DNA of 64,000 nt from Anarhynchus alexandrinus (Eukaryota; Chordata; Aves; Charadriiformes; Charadriidae), in contig VUYV01000099.1 of assembly GCA_008711295.1 (NCBI GenBank), positions 2,335,240 to 2,399,239 of the forward strand, read 5' to 3'. Below the pieces are notes generated by a model. That model did no database searches, had not been told where the DNA came from, and saw only the letters and a list, made by a program, of their open reading frames with translations. Each line of letters opens with the position of its first letter. Within the stretch, counting starts at the first letter, position 1. A program made the translations under genes and the position numbers. Shown in pieces: positions 46,562 to 59,468 of this stretch.

Positions 46562-46785
46562 ATAGAAATGTAAGAATTGTCAGAACGACTCAGTCCAAGG
46601 GCCATCCAGGCCAATATCCTGTTTCCAACAGCTTCTCCCATTAGTATGGATTAGACAGACAATACAGTTTACGTTATAACCACGTCAGTGATAATAATAC
46701 CGCCTTGTGTATAAATGCTTATAGAGCACAGTGGACAGGGAAACGGCATCATCCCCATAGGGAGGGATACTGAGGCAGGGGAGAT
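46562..46785. mobile_element. Ancient amniote interspersed repeats (CR1-like and MIR/L2-like)
   Basis: CATAGAAATGTAAGAATTGTCAGAACGACTCAG, GGCCATCCAGGCCAATATCC, and TGTTTCCAACAG match in order a repeat abundant in turtles and crocodiles (AAGAATGGCCATACTGGGTCAG..GGCCCATC-AG-CCAGTATCCTGTC). It is followed by CATCATCCCCATAGGGAGGG and ATACTGAGGCAGGGGAG, which match the usual MIR/L2 end words CATCCCCATTTTACAG and AAACTGAGGCAC. Family names are uncertain; both are old and diverged. Confidence 0.45.
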
Positions 46786-46850
46786 AGAGATTTTTTATAT
46801 ATATGTGTCTCTTGATGGAGATTTTAGGTGTGTGTATATATATATATAAA
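46786..46850. repeat. (TA)n/(TG)n microsatellites
   Basis: Short TATATATATG and GTGTGTATATATATATATA runs separated by about 25 bases. Confidence 0.85.
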
Positions 46851-49800
46851 ATGAGGAGTCGTCAAGAGCCCTGGATAGCACCACCACCCTCTCCAGCCCT
46901 TGCATCCCACCAGGCAGCCCTGCCAGGCACCGAAAGACGGGCCGCAAGCCCGGGGGAGATGCTGCCCTGGGAAGAGTTAATGGTGGAGGTCTCAAGTCTG
47001 AGCGCTGCAGGTGTCTGCTTTTTAATTCTCTGCTGCTCTTCTCCCAAACAGCCCAAGGATTTCCACCCTCCCTCCTTCTCCTTTACAAATGAGTGTTTAG
47101 CATAAGAAGAGAGGCAAGAGGAGCCAGGGCAGCGGGGAGATCTCCTACAGCCCTTTCTAGGCAACCTGAGCAGGCGGGAAAAGGCAGCTGGCGGGAGCCC
47201 AGCGAGAGAGCGGGGACCATGGGACGAGTCTTTTCACATCTGGTTAAGTACTGCTAAACCCTCCGACGAGCTGCCTAATTATTACAACACTTCTGCCGAA
47301 AAATTAACGCGCTTGGCCAGCGGCGCTGGGGCAGTAAGGGTAGGAAAGCAGCTGTCAGGAGGCAGGCAGCGATGGGAGCACCAAGAAAAGAGGTCTGTGG
47401 CACAAGAGCGCGAGAGAAGGGCAGAGGAGCTCTGCCCGCAGGGATCCTGCCGAGAAAACGGCCTCCTGACTGCTTTTCTTTTTTTGCTGCACGGCCCCCA
47501 GAGAGGACAGTGCCAACAGAGTTGTTTCTCCGGCGAGGGCAGCCCTTGCAAAGCGCTCAGCAGAGCCACCCTGCCTACCAAAATCAACACAACGACCTGC
47601 CAGCATCCTCAAAAATACGTGATTACCCTGAGGGTCCAACAGCAGGGCCAGCAACAGGACCTGGGGTGCTGAGCCCCCCTCTGCCCAGCCTCTGCTCACT
47701 TCTTCTTGCTGAGCCCTCATTTCAGCCTTCCACAAAATCCAAGTGTGGCACCTTATTTCTGTAGGTCTCTATAGGACCTATAGGTACAGTACCACTGAGG
47801 GAGCATCATTCAAATGCGCATCTCCCCACCGAAACCAGCTTAAAAAGGGCTGCAGAAAGGACACCGTGGGTACTGCTCCCCCAGGGCGGCCGTCTCCATG
47901 TCGGGTTATCACAAGCAGCGTCCCTCTTTCTGCTACAGCTGCGATGGGATTAATCTCTCTCCCGACACAAAAAGGTGGGCTTATTTCCCAAGAGGTGTCC
48001 AAGTACACCCAGAGAGCTCAGCAAAAGCAGCAGCCCGCTGGGTGCCTTTTACCCACAGACATTTGATGAAATTAATGACACAAAAGTAAGTATAAAGGCT
48101 AAGACAAATAGAACTGGCAACAACTTGAACCTTTGGCCTGTCCTTTGAAAGTCTCTGGCAAGTCTCAAATCTTCTTGATCTGCTCACTAAAGGGATGACT
48201 GTCCCACAATTATTTTCCAAGCATTTGTTGGCAAGTTGTCGGAGGAAAAAGGCATTTCGCTGAAGCTGTTAGTACAAAAGCTCAGCTCCAGCCAGGGCCC
48301 TGGACTCCACTTCAAATTATAATATTTTAAGTACCTGAAAATAAATATTTTGTCAGCTGCTGAGAATTAAGAAGTAGCTTCGACCTTTCAGAGAGGGGAA
48401 CCCTGCGGAGAGCGGCAAGCCTCAGAGAGTTAGTTGCAAAACAAGCTTTGCCCAAGCCCTTCAACCTGTCTAGCGCACACACAGCCTCCCCTCCCACGCT
48501 CCTGCCTCCTTGAGAGCTGCCTGGAGCCTTCTGGGGCACGATGGGCAGCAGCTCCCAGCAGCTCCTTCCCAGCTGGGAAGCATGCTAATGAAAGACACTG
48601 TAGCAGCACTGGACCATAAACTGGATGCTACGAGTAAAATGAGCATCCCTGAGATGCGGATGCCTATAGAGACCTACAGATCCCAGTGATGCGTCAGGGC
48701 TTCCTACTCAAAGGTGCGAGTCCACTACCACGTTGCTCACCCGTGCTGTTGCTTCGGGCCGTACCATGCCATGTCCAAGGAATTTTATCCACAAGGATTA
48801 AAAATACCTACTTTTGGGTTTTGACATTAACTCTGCCCGTGACCAAGCACCTGGATGGATGTACCCTACACCTCTCCAACCTCTGAGCTACAATGAACAC
48901 TGTTCGTGCTCCAGCTATGGCAGAAGGAACCTACATAAAGCAGAAGACCTCTGGGTTTCCAGCAGACCTCAAAGAGTTAAATCCCTCTCCCTTCCCCCCC
49001 ACAATCTTTCTGCCTTTGGCCTTTAGATCGGCCCTGGTTGCCAATGAGGACTCATCGAAACACCACGAGGCTGGGCCTGTCAGGAAGGAAACCAGCGCGT
49101 CCAGAGTTTTGTTGTTCTAAAGACTTTTTTTTTTTTTAATTTTATTTTACTGCTCAGGAAGGAAGCCAGAGCCTGTGCTTCGACTCCAAGAATGTCGATT
49201 ACTCATCCTTCCCTGCATTATTTCTTTTATCTCTCACTTTTATCTACCTTACTCCAAATTTTTCCCCCCCGTTTCTTTCTCTACGGTTCTTAAGCCACCG
49301 TTTTCAGCTGTTCGTCCAAGTTTTGCAAAAAAAAAAAAAAAAAAAAAAAAATTGGCAACTGTTTCTTCAGGATAAATCCCAATGATAATGTTTATTAAAC
49401 AAGCCTCCATCCCTCCCCCCATGCAGCCTTTCCAGTTCTGGTGTAACCGTGCGGGTACCACGGTTATAACCGCTGCCCCAGGACCTGAGCACCTCCGAAA
49501 CGTGAACACAACCACCCTCAGCGTACGGCTCTGCTAGGAGAATATCGTAACCCCTGCTTTAAAGACGGGCGATGAGAAATGACTCTGCTTGTCCAAGGTC
49601 AATAGAGTCCACAGCACAAGCACAACCTCCGCGCAGGGCTTTGCCCAGGCAGCCCTTCCCTCCTCCCGCTCTGCGCGGCTGCGAGGAGGAGGCACGTTCA
49701 GCTCTGCCAATAAACGTGCCCTTCGTCTTCAGTACCCCCACACCAGTCAAGCCAGAAATGTGCGACAGAAGTGAAATAATCGGTATGTGACGAGTTCATG

Positions 49801-52019
49801 ACGCGTTTCCTTAGCTGCAAAAAATGTGGGTCCTGGATCACCCGAAAGCCATTGAGCCACCTGAGTACATAGCAGAGGGACTATCAGCAAGTGGTGTCTA
49901 ACTGCCTTCTCCTCCCAGGGTCTGCGAAATCCATCACACCACCCAGGGGTTTCCTTTTCTTCTTTGCCCAGGTGCAGCTAACAACCCAGACACAACTGGC
50001 AACATCTGGGAGAACGCAGACCCAGATGTTTCTCATTGACATCGTAACCTTCCCCAGCCTTCGCCAGGGTGTGCCCGCTCACCGGGGTGGGAGATGCACG
50101 TGCTTGAGGGCAGAGCTGGGTCCTTGCAGTGTTCCTGAAGAGATGACCAAAGGTGAAGCATTTTTTTCAGTTAAAGGCCCCTTCTTCCTTGAGATGTGCC
50201 ATAAAACCTGGGGCCTGATCCGGACCACACCATACACAGCTTCCCCAGGCTACAACACCCACAGCATCGGAGCTACGGGCAAGTGAGGCCAACTCGAGTT
50301 CTCTCTGCCCAGCTCTGTCTTGCTCTAACACGACCCTCCCCTGTTTCCACAGTTAACGTGTTGTTTTCACTTTAAGAGGGAAAATAATGAGATGGTGAGA
50401 ACATTACTTCTGGCTAATGGAGACAGAGATCTGCAAACTTTCACAGCTTACTTTTTCCAGTATATCCCAGTCCTGATCCAAATATCATCATACTTATTTC
50501 GGTCCTGGACCCAGCAGGGGACTGGACACAACATGTTGGCCAAATTAAGACAGAAATAACTTGTAGCACTTTTTCTACTTCACACTCTCTCAAAGACCTC
50601 TTGCTGACATTTAATTTCTGGTGTGCAGGCTCCCTGCTTCCCCCACTACTGCATCTCCAGGCGCCTTCAACACAGCTTCCCTGAACACATTAGCCCCAAG
50701 TCTCAGCAAAGGCAGGCTGCCCATCACCGGGACTCTTCTGTAACCAGAACAACGCTTGGAGAGCAACTTTTTTTTGTGCAAGAACCCCAGCAGGCAGAAA
50801 GGAAGGAGAAGCACAGACGGGGCAACCAGGCGGCAGGAGCAGAGAGGGCAGGAGCGAGGCCACCGGTCCCGTACGGGGCTGTGCGCTGAGCAAAGTGCAA
50901 AACCGCGGGCTAAGAAGCAGGGTTACAAGAGTTTAGCTGCTCCTTCTCCCCTTCTCCTGTCTAAGGGGCGCCTCCTGATGTATGAATCCACCCAGGCGGG
51001 CAACTTCTTGGTTGTCACTGTTAAGTTCCTCTGCTCGTGCTCTGTGCAGGGTTACGCAGGTCACTGATTGCTCCTTCATCTCCCCAGTAAAAGACACAAA
51101 AACAAACAAAAAAAAAAGGCCAGTGGTCAAACTGCCTTCTTGGGGAGGCTGAAGACAAGAGCTCAGGAGGGAAAAGCTGTCGCCCTGGCTAAGGACTGAA
51201 CTGGAGGCTCACCGCCAACCTGTAGCACTGGTAATGGGAGGTGAAACTGGTTTGCAAGGAGAACAAACAAGAGAAGGAAGTGGGTTTCTGGGTTTCTGCA
51301 GCCCCCTTGATGGTGCTGCAGTGTTTTGCATGGACCCCTCTGACCTGCGTTGATACCCAGCACCCAAGATGACACTTTCCACCCACCCACAGCCATCAGG
51401 ACCTCTCAGGATCATCCACACTGCAAACAGCGACGAGGAGACAAGGTTCCCTCTAGCCTGCATGGGCCAAAGGTTGGCCTGGGTGCGGGCGGGCTCTGGT
51501 GCGGCACGGCCAGGCCACCCTTGATAAGGCTTTGGCTCACCCAGCCCGAGGTGCAGCACCCAGGATGCCGTTCGCCCCCGCGAGCCCTCCTCCCCGCTCG
51601 CTCACAAACACCCTCGCATCGCCTCCGGCACAGCGAGAGGTTCCCCCCGCAAAGAGGACCGGGACAGAAAACTCCCAAAGAGATCTTCGACGTGGGGAGC
51701 AAAGTTGGAAGGAGAAGGCAGAGCTGTAATCTGGTCCCCGGTCTTTTCCCGTGTCGGCACAACTGCCACAGCCGGCTCTCGGCGATGCGGGATTATTATC
51801 CTGTGCCTCCTTATAGCGAGGGATGTTACAGGACAGATAAATCCCCATACTGAATGGCTTTGCAAGTTGTTTCTTAAAGTGCGGGGAACCAATGTCGAAC
51901 TCAGATGAAGAGGTTGAGTCATTTTCAATTAAAAAAAATCTTCATTTGAAACAAAGTACCAAAAAATCCCAATAGAAAGAAAGGGGTCCGCCGGGGCAGT
52001 TCCCTGACTTTTACTTTTT
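46851..52019. other. Unique intronic sequence, no gene
   Basis: About 5 kb without gene. Inside it, 47220-47310 is a small conserved-looking piece (TCTGGTTAAGTACTGC, GCCTAATTATTACAACAC, AAAATTAACGCGC). 49327-49351 is a 25-A run. 49540-49615 faintly resembles a MIR-type tail (TTTAAAGACGGGCGATGAG, TTGTCCAAGGTCA). Nothing coding is recognised. Confidence 0.45.
49327..49351 (+). repeat. Poly-A run (25 A)
   Basis: An uninterrupted homopolymer. No retrotransposed gene body is recognisable upstream on the plus strand. Confidence 0.85.
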
Positions 52020-52310
52020 GCCGTGTTCACAAAACCTACTGTGTTTGGTGAGGCTGTGCCCCGGCGGCACGCTGCTCGCCTGCTGACTGAGGCCCTGGCG
52101 CTTTCTCTTTTAGTTTTCGTACCCGAGCCGCAAAGCGCTCCACCTTCCTTCCAAGCAGCGAGCTTGGAAACTCAGCCGTGCCGGGAAACTCAGCCGTGCC
52201 GGAGAGCGAGCCCCGCGCCTGCCGCCGGACGCGTCCTGCCGCCCTCGCCCTGCCCGGGGGGCTGCGGCACCCCAAATTTGCGAAGCGCAGGCAGGGCTGC
52301 AGGACTGTAC
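52020..52310. other. CpG-dense stretch with an 18-bp direct repeat
   Basis: I count about 22 CpG in roughly 175 bp (about 52115-52290). An 18-bp unit GGAAACTCAGCCGTGCCG is repeated twice at 52166-52201. The block ends at an A-run (52318-52334). It may be a small intragenic CpG island; no transcript evidence. Confidence 0.45.
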
Positions 52311-53459
52311 CAGCAGAAAAAAAAAAAAAAAAAATCTCCTGTGCGAAAGCGACTGTGACTTTGTGACTTTCCAAATTAAAAACTTGGCGTTGTTACGCTG
52401 GTGAGAGCCAGTTACTAAGAATCGGTGCTGCTGGGGGGAAAGCAAGGACACAGTTTCCAGCTCTTCCTTTTAGGGGTTTCCAGAGACACTTGGTGCCTTC
52501 CTTTTCCCACTGCAGGACAGCCTGGTATTCACAAGAAAAAGTACAAAACACATTCTTGCTCTGCAACTCGGTGAGAAAGCAGATCTCGGCCTCAAGCTAC
52601 CGAGAAAGGAAGGTTTTAAAACAATACTGATTAGAAACAATGTCCCAAGTGAGGAAAAATATGATGGAAGTGTCCCACACCTGAACTCAACGAGCAGTTT
52701 CACTGTCACCAGGACTCTCTCCCCACGTTATCCGCCTTTAAGACAATAAACCTCTCTTTGCCCCGCTCCTTCCCAACATTGCTTTTCTCCTTCTTCTGTT
52801 GCTCTGGGTACTTCTGCAATTCAAGACACCAGCAAATGGTCGAAGGAGAGGAGAAAGTGATGGCTAAAGAAGAACACCCGGCTTATCACAACCACCATCC
52901 ATCTTTTAAAAAGACGGGAGAAAGAAGAAGAGTACAGGCACAGATGGTACCAAAATCCACAGTACTTCTTCAGTCAGAGCCTACATTGACTTGAGGGCCA
53001 GGTCCCAGAGAAGGACTGCTGATCTGACCAACAAATACCCTAGCAGCAGCAGGAAAATACTTCAGCCCTAAGATATAATGAAAACAGAATTCAGGGCAAT
53101 GAATTTGCCCTGAATATCCGTAACCTGCAAGTTTACAGACACAGGGATCGCTCAGGGCCAGCAGAGCCAAGCAGGCGAACAGCGAGGTTGCGTGAAAGGG
53201 GAGAAAGACACATACTCAGATCACATATGTAGATCTACAAAAAAACACATCTGCCCTTTTTCGGAGGACGCTGTATAGGAATCCAATCCCACATTAAATT
53301 TCCCAAATAGAAATGCATTATTCCTGAAGAATTTCAGTGCTTTGCGTAGCTGAAGTCAGAAGTCCTCAAATCTGCTATTCCATCCTGAAGAAGAGAGGTG
53401 AAAAATTCATAGGCCATCAAGCAAACCGACGTGATCGAAGACCACCAGAGACAGGAACC
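52311..53459. other. Unique intronic sequence, no gene
   Basis: Nothing recognised apart from the A-run at 52318-52334. Confidence 0.5.
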
Positions 53460-54350
53460 GCAGGATAAAAATTGTCACAATTTCCTTTCAATGGCTGCTT
53501 TTCTTGGAATATGGTATTAAAAGAAAACAACTTTGCCCCCACTATGAATTTGCATTAGAAATCCATAATAAAAATAAAGCTCAATATTATACAAATGGGT
53601 ACAGTTCTCTATAGTGCTCCTGATGCAGATTAAGGTTAGGCAGATTTTAGATGACAGTTATTTACCTCAGTCTAACACCATGTATGCACAAATGGAATTT
53701 ATTTTATAGCTGCAGATATTAGCCAGAAAAGGAGATGAGAGGAAATCTTATGGTCTCGTGTAAAATATAATTATGTCTGTTTTCTACTCCTTGGAAGGCA
53801 AACAAAGAGGGAAAAATGAATCTGCTGCTAGCATTTAATGGGACTTGTCTAAATGATATCAAACAAATAACAACCAGCAACAATTCACAAACACCTTCAC
53901 TTTTATTTTTTCCATAGGGGAATTCCAGAAGCTAAGACCTCGTTGTCTTGAACACTTTCCTACAGAGCAGGATTAGGCCCATGCCCGAGTACGTCTCTTT
54001 CCTTTGAGACCTTCAAATTATCAAAGAAAGAGAAAAAAAAAATCACGGAGGCACTAATGCTTATTCTCTCCCTCCTGAACTGTACGCCCGTTCCCCCCCA
54101 CTTCTCCCAGCTCCTTACGCAACCGCCACCGATCAACCAGGAAACTGTTGCTAACTCTTGAATTTTGCAAGTTAGCAAGTAAAATAATAAAACAATGTTT
54201 TAACTGTCAGAGATCCTGGCTCGCAAAGTGCACTTTGGTCATTTCCTTTAATAACTGTAGTTTAGCGGTAATGATTTATAATAGTTCATAATATTCTACT
54301 AACTGTACTATATTAATAATACTAATACTTTGCCCTTGCCTAGTGTCTTC
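53460..54350. promoter_or_regulatory. Candidate conserved non-coding element (long, strong)
   Basis: About 900 bp of AT-rich complex sequence. It includes AAAATTGTCACAATTTCC (an imperfect dyad around TTGTCACAA at 53468-53485) and an octamer ATTTGCAT at 53548-53555 followed by TAG. It also has CAGATTAAGG, TAGATGACAGTTATTTACC (53649-53667), CTAGCATTTAATGGG and GTAATGATTTATAATAG (54269-54285). No transposon debris. Probably several elements; conservation is untested. Confidence 0.45.
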
Positions 54351-55640
54351 TGTCAGAAGATATCAAGGCGGCAGACGCTGCTGCGAGGGAGCTATCCCTG
54401 TATCCCCGTTAGGGATTGGGAACCTGCGACTCCGAGCTGTGCCCAAGGTTGGGATTCCCGGTCCCCAACCCAGCACCGGCAGCCACCGCGTCTGCCTTCA
54501 CTTCTCCTGCCGCAGTTTTGTGACAGCAGTCGAGTCTGATCGATGGGGCCGAGGATTTAATGTGATTAAACCCTTCTCGAAAAGCAGGGTTTGGCCAGGG
54601 GTTTGGGGGCTGTGGTTTTGATGGGAAATATGGAGCGAGATGGGGAGTTTGCCCTGCAAATGTACAATAAATACACTCACGCCGGCATTCGGACACTCCA
54701 GGGCAAAAGAGGAGTGATAAATATTTAGCGTGCCCGTGCCCATCTCTCCGGCAGGAGATGGATAAATAGGACATTCAGGTGTTGCTCGGTGCTCCGAGGA
54801 CGGCGGTTACGCGCCCCGACGCCAACTCCCGGGGAGCCCAAAAGGGACGAGAAAGGGCACGAGGCACCGCTGGCATGGCTGAGACGACGTGAAAGCCGGC
54901 CGGATGGCAGCGGCTGCGCGGGGAAACATTTTGGTGGAGAAAACAGCCCCAGCCCTCCCCCTCAAACGATCAATTAAAAGCCATCCTTCTGCCGAGAGCC
55001 CGGCGAGGACAGCAAATGAGGGCCGCCAGCAGACCAGCCGCCCGGCCGGGCTCTGCATGACAATTGATGGGAAGGGGAGGCCGGAGGGGCGGCCCCATCT
55101 CTCCTCTCACCATGGTGATTAGGTATTCCGAGTGCGCCAGATAGCCCCAAATAACAGAAAGAGAAATATAAACTGGAGACCGGCGGATCCAAGGCAGGCC
55201 AGATGGCCCTGCAGCCGGCAGGGGCTGCTCCCATCCAGCCCTTCCCCACTTTAACTGTTCAAACATTTCTTTATCCCGACAGGACAATTAAGCCGAACAG
55301 CATGGAAAGGAGTCTCGGCAACAGTTTGCAGAGGGAGCGGGAAGGTTGTTGCCAGAAAAGCAGAAAAAGGAGGCGGTTGCTGCATACTCCAAGACCTCCG
55401 TGCAAGCGCGCCTCTCTCCAGGAGGACAGCGCGTTTTCGGTGGTGGGACAGGGATGGACGCGTGGCCCTCACCTCTGCTACTGCCCATCTGCCTGCCCAC
55501 CCCTTCAGAAAACCCGCTGTTGCTCCTTCACTCCTCCTACACCACGCAGGGCACTGCACGACGGAAAGTAAACGTTCCACTCGATTTATTTCATTATTTC
55601 GTAAGCAATGTTAAGCTTGCAATTTCCCATGGTCACGGCT
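54351..55640. other. Mixed GC-rich and AT-rich intronic sequence
   Basis: 54780-55080 is CpG-rich (GGACGGCGGTTACGCGCCCCG and similar) and could be a small CpG island. 54690-54760 and 55100-55175 have conserved-looking words (AATAAATACACTCACGCC, GATTAGGTATTCCG, CCCCAAATAACAG). No gene is recognised. Confidence 0.4.
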
Positions 55641-58439
55641 GATTATTATTAGCAACAAAGCATCACCTCACGTTAGACCCCAAATTTTACCGGCCTCAGA
55701 AGTGGTCCATCCCAGCAGGAAGAGTCGTGAGCATGAGCGATGGATGCGTGCACGTGTGCATTCCCCCTCCAACCCATTGTTCTGCCACAGAATATAAGAA
55801 GATAAACCTTCTTCCCCCCAGCACACGTACATATGTACACACACAGCTCTCTACATAGATCCCAGCCCGTAAACACAAAGCCCAACACAAGCATGTCTGA
55901 GTGGGTGGGTGATGGTAGAGGCAGCCCTCAGTCTGATTTCCAAAGCATTACGTTATTCAGGAATTCAAGTCGTGGTCATCATAAGCCCTGATGTTCATCA
56001 CCTGAAGTGCGATTTACATTTGATCAATAATGAACCAGTTGTTTCAAAAGGAAGACTAACTCCACGCTAGAGATATTCTTTAAAACCCTAAAGCGGAACA
56101 AAGAGCTCACTAACGCGGTGCACAACCTCTCTTGCAGGGGAGAAACTGGTTGCAGGACAAACTGACTGTGTCCAGATAACCAAGGTTAACTATGATTATA
56201 AAAAATAGTAATCAAAATAACGTTCATAAAACCACCCCCTCTTTACCCACCAATCCCAAGAGATGAGCGAGGACTGCAGTCTGCTCACCAACTCCATCGC
56301 TCCTCCCCAGGGCACACGAGGAGCTGGGCGAGAGCCACCAGCAGTAGCAGGGAAACGGAGGCTAAGGAGAGCCAGGATGTAGAAGGTCACCTTGACACAT
56401 CAGGCTGTGCTCCACAAGAAGTCACAGACAACACGTGATGAAGACCAAGCAGCAACAGGAAACCATCTTCTGTGGTCCCAGGGAGGCTGGGGGACACGGG
56501 TGGCCTCGCAGGGATGGCAGAGGTGGCCACTCTTGACAAGGTCCAGCTCTTTGCCAAGACATCTCGGCTTTGGCATGGACCGCTGTCTGTCGCTTTGTGG
56601 GAAAGCAATGCCATGGTGACTGGGCACAGAAGGCCAGTGGGACAGATTTTATTAGAAGCAAAAAATAAAACAAAAGAATAAAACCAGGGGTCTTTTTTTT
56701 TTTTTCTGATTTTAAAACAGGGTTATAGATCTCTTTTGCAGAAAGGAACACACCATTTATTTCCACTCCTTCTAGGAATCTCAACTATTGTATGCTTATT
56801 AAAGGAAACCCATAAAATATGTCTCCCAGTGTCTTTAACACATGCTTTACAAGAAGCCCCTAAACTCTAACAAATGGCATTATTTTTCTCAGTAAGCACC
56901 TAAGAGAACGGCCCCGTCCAGTACACGTTATGTCTGCTTCCCCCTGGAAAGGCTCCACTTTTCTACGTGCTCCCTGTACGCTCCGTCGCTCCAGATGTCC
57001 TGAGTACCTGCATTTTCCAGCAAGAGCCAATTTGCCCGAACGCAGACATCTCAGCCCAATTTGCTGAGTAACATGAAGCACAATCCCACCCAGATGCACC
57101 CCACGGGAGATGCTCTCCCCTCCCAGGATGCACGGTATGGGTACCGCCGGCGAGCAACACCCTGCCTTAAAAGGAAGGAAAGGTTCACCCAAAAGTCTGA
57201 GCAACCTCTACTGCACAAATACGTATCTTACAGGGCCAGGTGCTAATCTGGGTTACATCAGCACGAATCCCAAACAATTTTGCTGAATTCTGAGAACTTC
57301 CTCCGCTGGTGAAAAGAGGATGAGACTTTGCTCCCATGATGCAGAGGACTAAATAGAGCAACTTCCAAACACTCCTTGAGATGAAAATGCCTGACTTTGG
57401 ATTCTCATTTTGCTGCAAAGTACATCAAGCGTAAACCTGTTTTTCAGGAAAATTAAAACGCAGTGCATTGAATTCCTTTTCTTTTTTAATTAAAAAACAA
57501 AACAAAACAAAAACAAAAACGAGTTCCTTAAAAAATCACCATTTAAGCTATGGGGCAAAACATTTTAATGAACTCTTCAAAAAAGGTTCTTGTGCAGGGG
57601 TACAGAAGAATACGCAGTGCACTGACAGTAATGCACCTTCCACCTAACACCAACCCTTTCAGGAATCTGAAAAATACAACACTAAAGGATTGAGCCCTGC
57701 AAATCTGAAAATCACCCATTAGGCAGATAAAGGTGTTGCTGATCTAAGACAATTTTACAATTTTTGCTCGCTGTTGTAGAAAAGCCGTATTACATTTTTG
57801 CCTAGAATCTACAGCCACCTGCCTGCAACACATTCTCCATCAGGAGCACAAGTAGGCAGCTTTTACAAAGGGTTATATTTAACAATTATACAAGGAATCC
57901 CCAAAACTTCTCAGGGGCAAATAACGAGAGACAACCACATCCCACCCCAAAGTACGCATTTACATAGAAACTTTGAATATATGAATGCAAATGTCAATGC
58001 AAAACAGGGTAACGATTGTATCTGCAAAGCGCGATCTCTCGAATTCCTCCTTGCGGAAGTTTTTCTTTTCTAATGGTCAACATCAAAGATCATTAGGATC
58101 CTCTAAAAAGCTCCGCCGCTCGCTCTCTCAGCCTCCGGCAAACACACCCATACGTGCGTATGCACACACCAAATAAACTCGCCGTGTTAATGGAGCGAAG
58201 TTTCCATGGTGCAGTATCTATATGTGATGGGAATATGATACAGAGCCAACAGACATATTTAGTGTACACTGTCCTGGTAGTTACAGAAGAATTTTAATGT
58301 CGACGAAATATCAGGGATGTTGCGTTCGCTCGGCTCTGCCCTGCAGCCAAGTGTCTTAAAGAAATTTAACAATACGGCTAAGAAAAAGAATAAAACAAAA
58401 CACCTTCCACTTCTGCACAAGTTTTCCAAGCTGCCTGCA
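55641..58439. other. Unique intronic sequence, no gene
   Basis: Mostly ordinary. 55930-56090 and 57420-58080 are AT-rich and could hold weak elements (GTTATTCAGGAATTC, GATCAATAATGAACC). There is a T-run at 56692-56705 and (AAAAC)n at 57496-57520. No coding similarity. Confidence 0.45.
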
Positions 58440-58680
58440 AAGTTTTTATTCGGCTTCCTCTCCCCGGCGGGTCCCCGGCCGCAGCGCTGGCGGCGGCGGG
58501 CGCCGGCTGTCCCCCTGCCCGCCTCGCGCACGCCCCGGTGCAAAGCCCCCTCTGCTCCCGGGAAGGAGAGGACCCGCGTTCGGCACGCGCTGTTGGCAAA
58601 AGCACGGTACGGCAGCGGACGTGGATGCGTCTGTCTGTCCGCAGCTGCGCTCCATGCGGTCTAATTCGTTTAACAGATTT
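58440..58680. promoter_or_regulatory. CpG island inside the RNF220 intron
   Basis: I count about 30 CpG dinucleotides in about 210 bp (58461-58670), with GGCGGCGGCGGGCGCCGG at its centre, the highest CpG density in the window. It lies about 2.2 kb downstream of the coding exon in the direction of transcription. It could be an intragenic island, an alternative promoter for a shorter RNF220 transcript or an antisense RNA start. No TATA box or splice evidence is visible. Confidence 0.55.
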
Positions 58681-59468
58681 ACTTCTTTAAATGGGGTATC
58701 TGACAGGATTTTGCTAGCGAGATCCGTAGCAGCCGATGCGCTCTAAATTCATTTAGCTGGCGGACCCGCTCCTCCGCCGCTGCCTCCCGGAGTATTCTTT
58801 CGAGCAAGCTTCATTTCCACAGCCAGGTTACATCGATAAGGGAAAGAGCACCAACAAAGATGTCTCTAAGCTTTGCCATCTCACCTGCCTCCCCCCTCCT
58901 CCCCCACCCCACCCCGGGATAATTATATTACCGGCTTACACACATACACATCCATACGCGTTCCCACCTACAGCCGCTTCCCCTACGGACCCAAAAGGAG
59001 GGAGAGGAGATGCTGAACAATGAAAGGAGCTTACGGCACAAAAAGTAGCGCGGTCGGGGGTGGATCAGAAGGAGAGGGGGGAGACAGATAAGGGATCACA
59101 TTCGTAGTGCAAGGGATACACGGCGTCTGCCTTCAGCGGGAATCGTCCTACCCTCACAAACGCCAACATAAAAGACACACTTGCAGCATATTTCAAAACC
59201 AAAGAGCGATGGATTTACAAGGCAGGTTGATTTTATGACGACTTTTATTGAAAAGGTACGCTGGGTTTAGGCAGATGCCTTTTAGCGCCGGTAAGTTAGC
59301 ACAGTGCCTAATTCAAGGAGACAGCCTGAGGAAGCAGCGCCGACAGGGGAGAGAGAGCCACAATGTCTCTATTACTCTCCTCGGCATCATAAAGGGGAGC
59401 AGAAAAATCACGTCTGAAAGGGAGAGGAAGGAGTGGGGCAGCAGGTTTTCCTTGCACACACAAAAAAA
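58681..59468. other. Unique intronic sequence, no gene
   Basis: 58660-58770 is AT-rich with AATTCGTTTAACAGATTTAC, TATCTGACAGG and AATTCATTTAGC and may be a small element attached to the CpG island. Remainder unremarkable. Confidence 0.4.
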
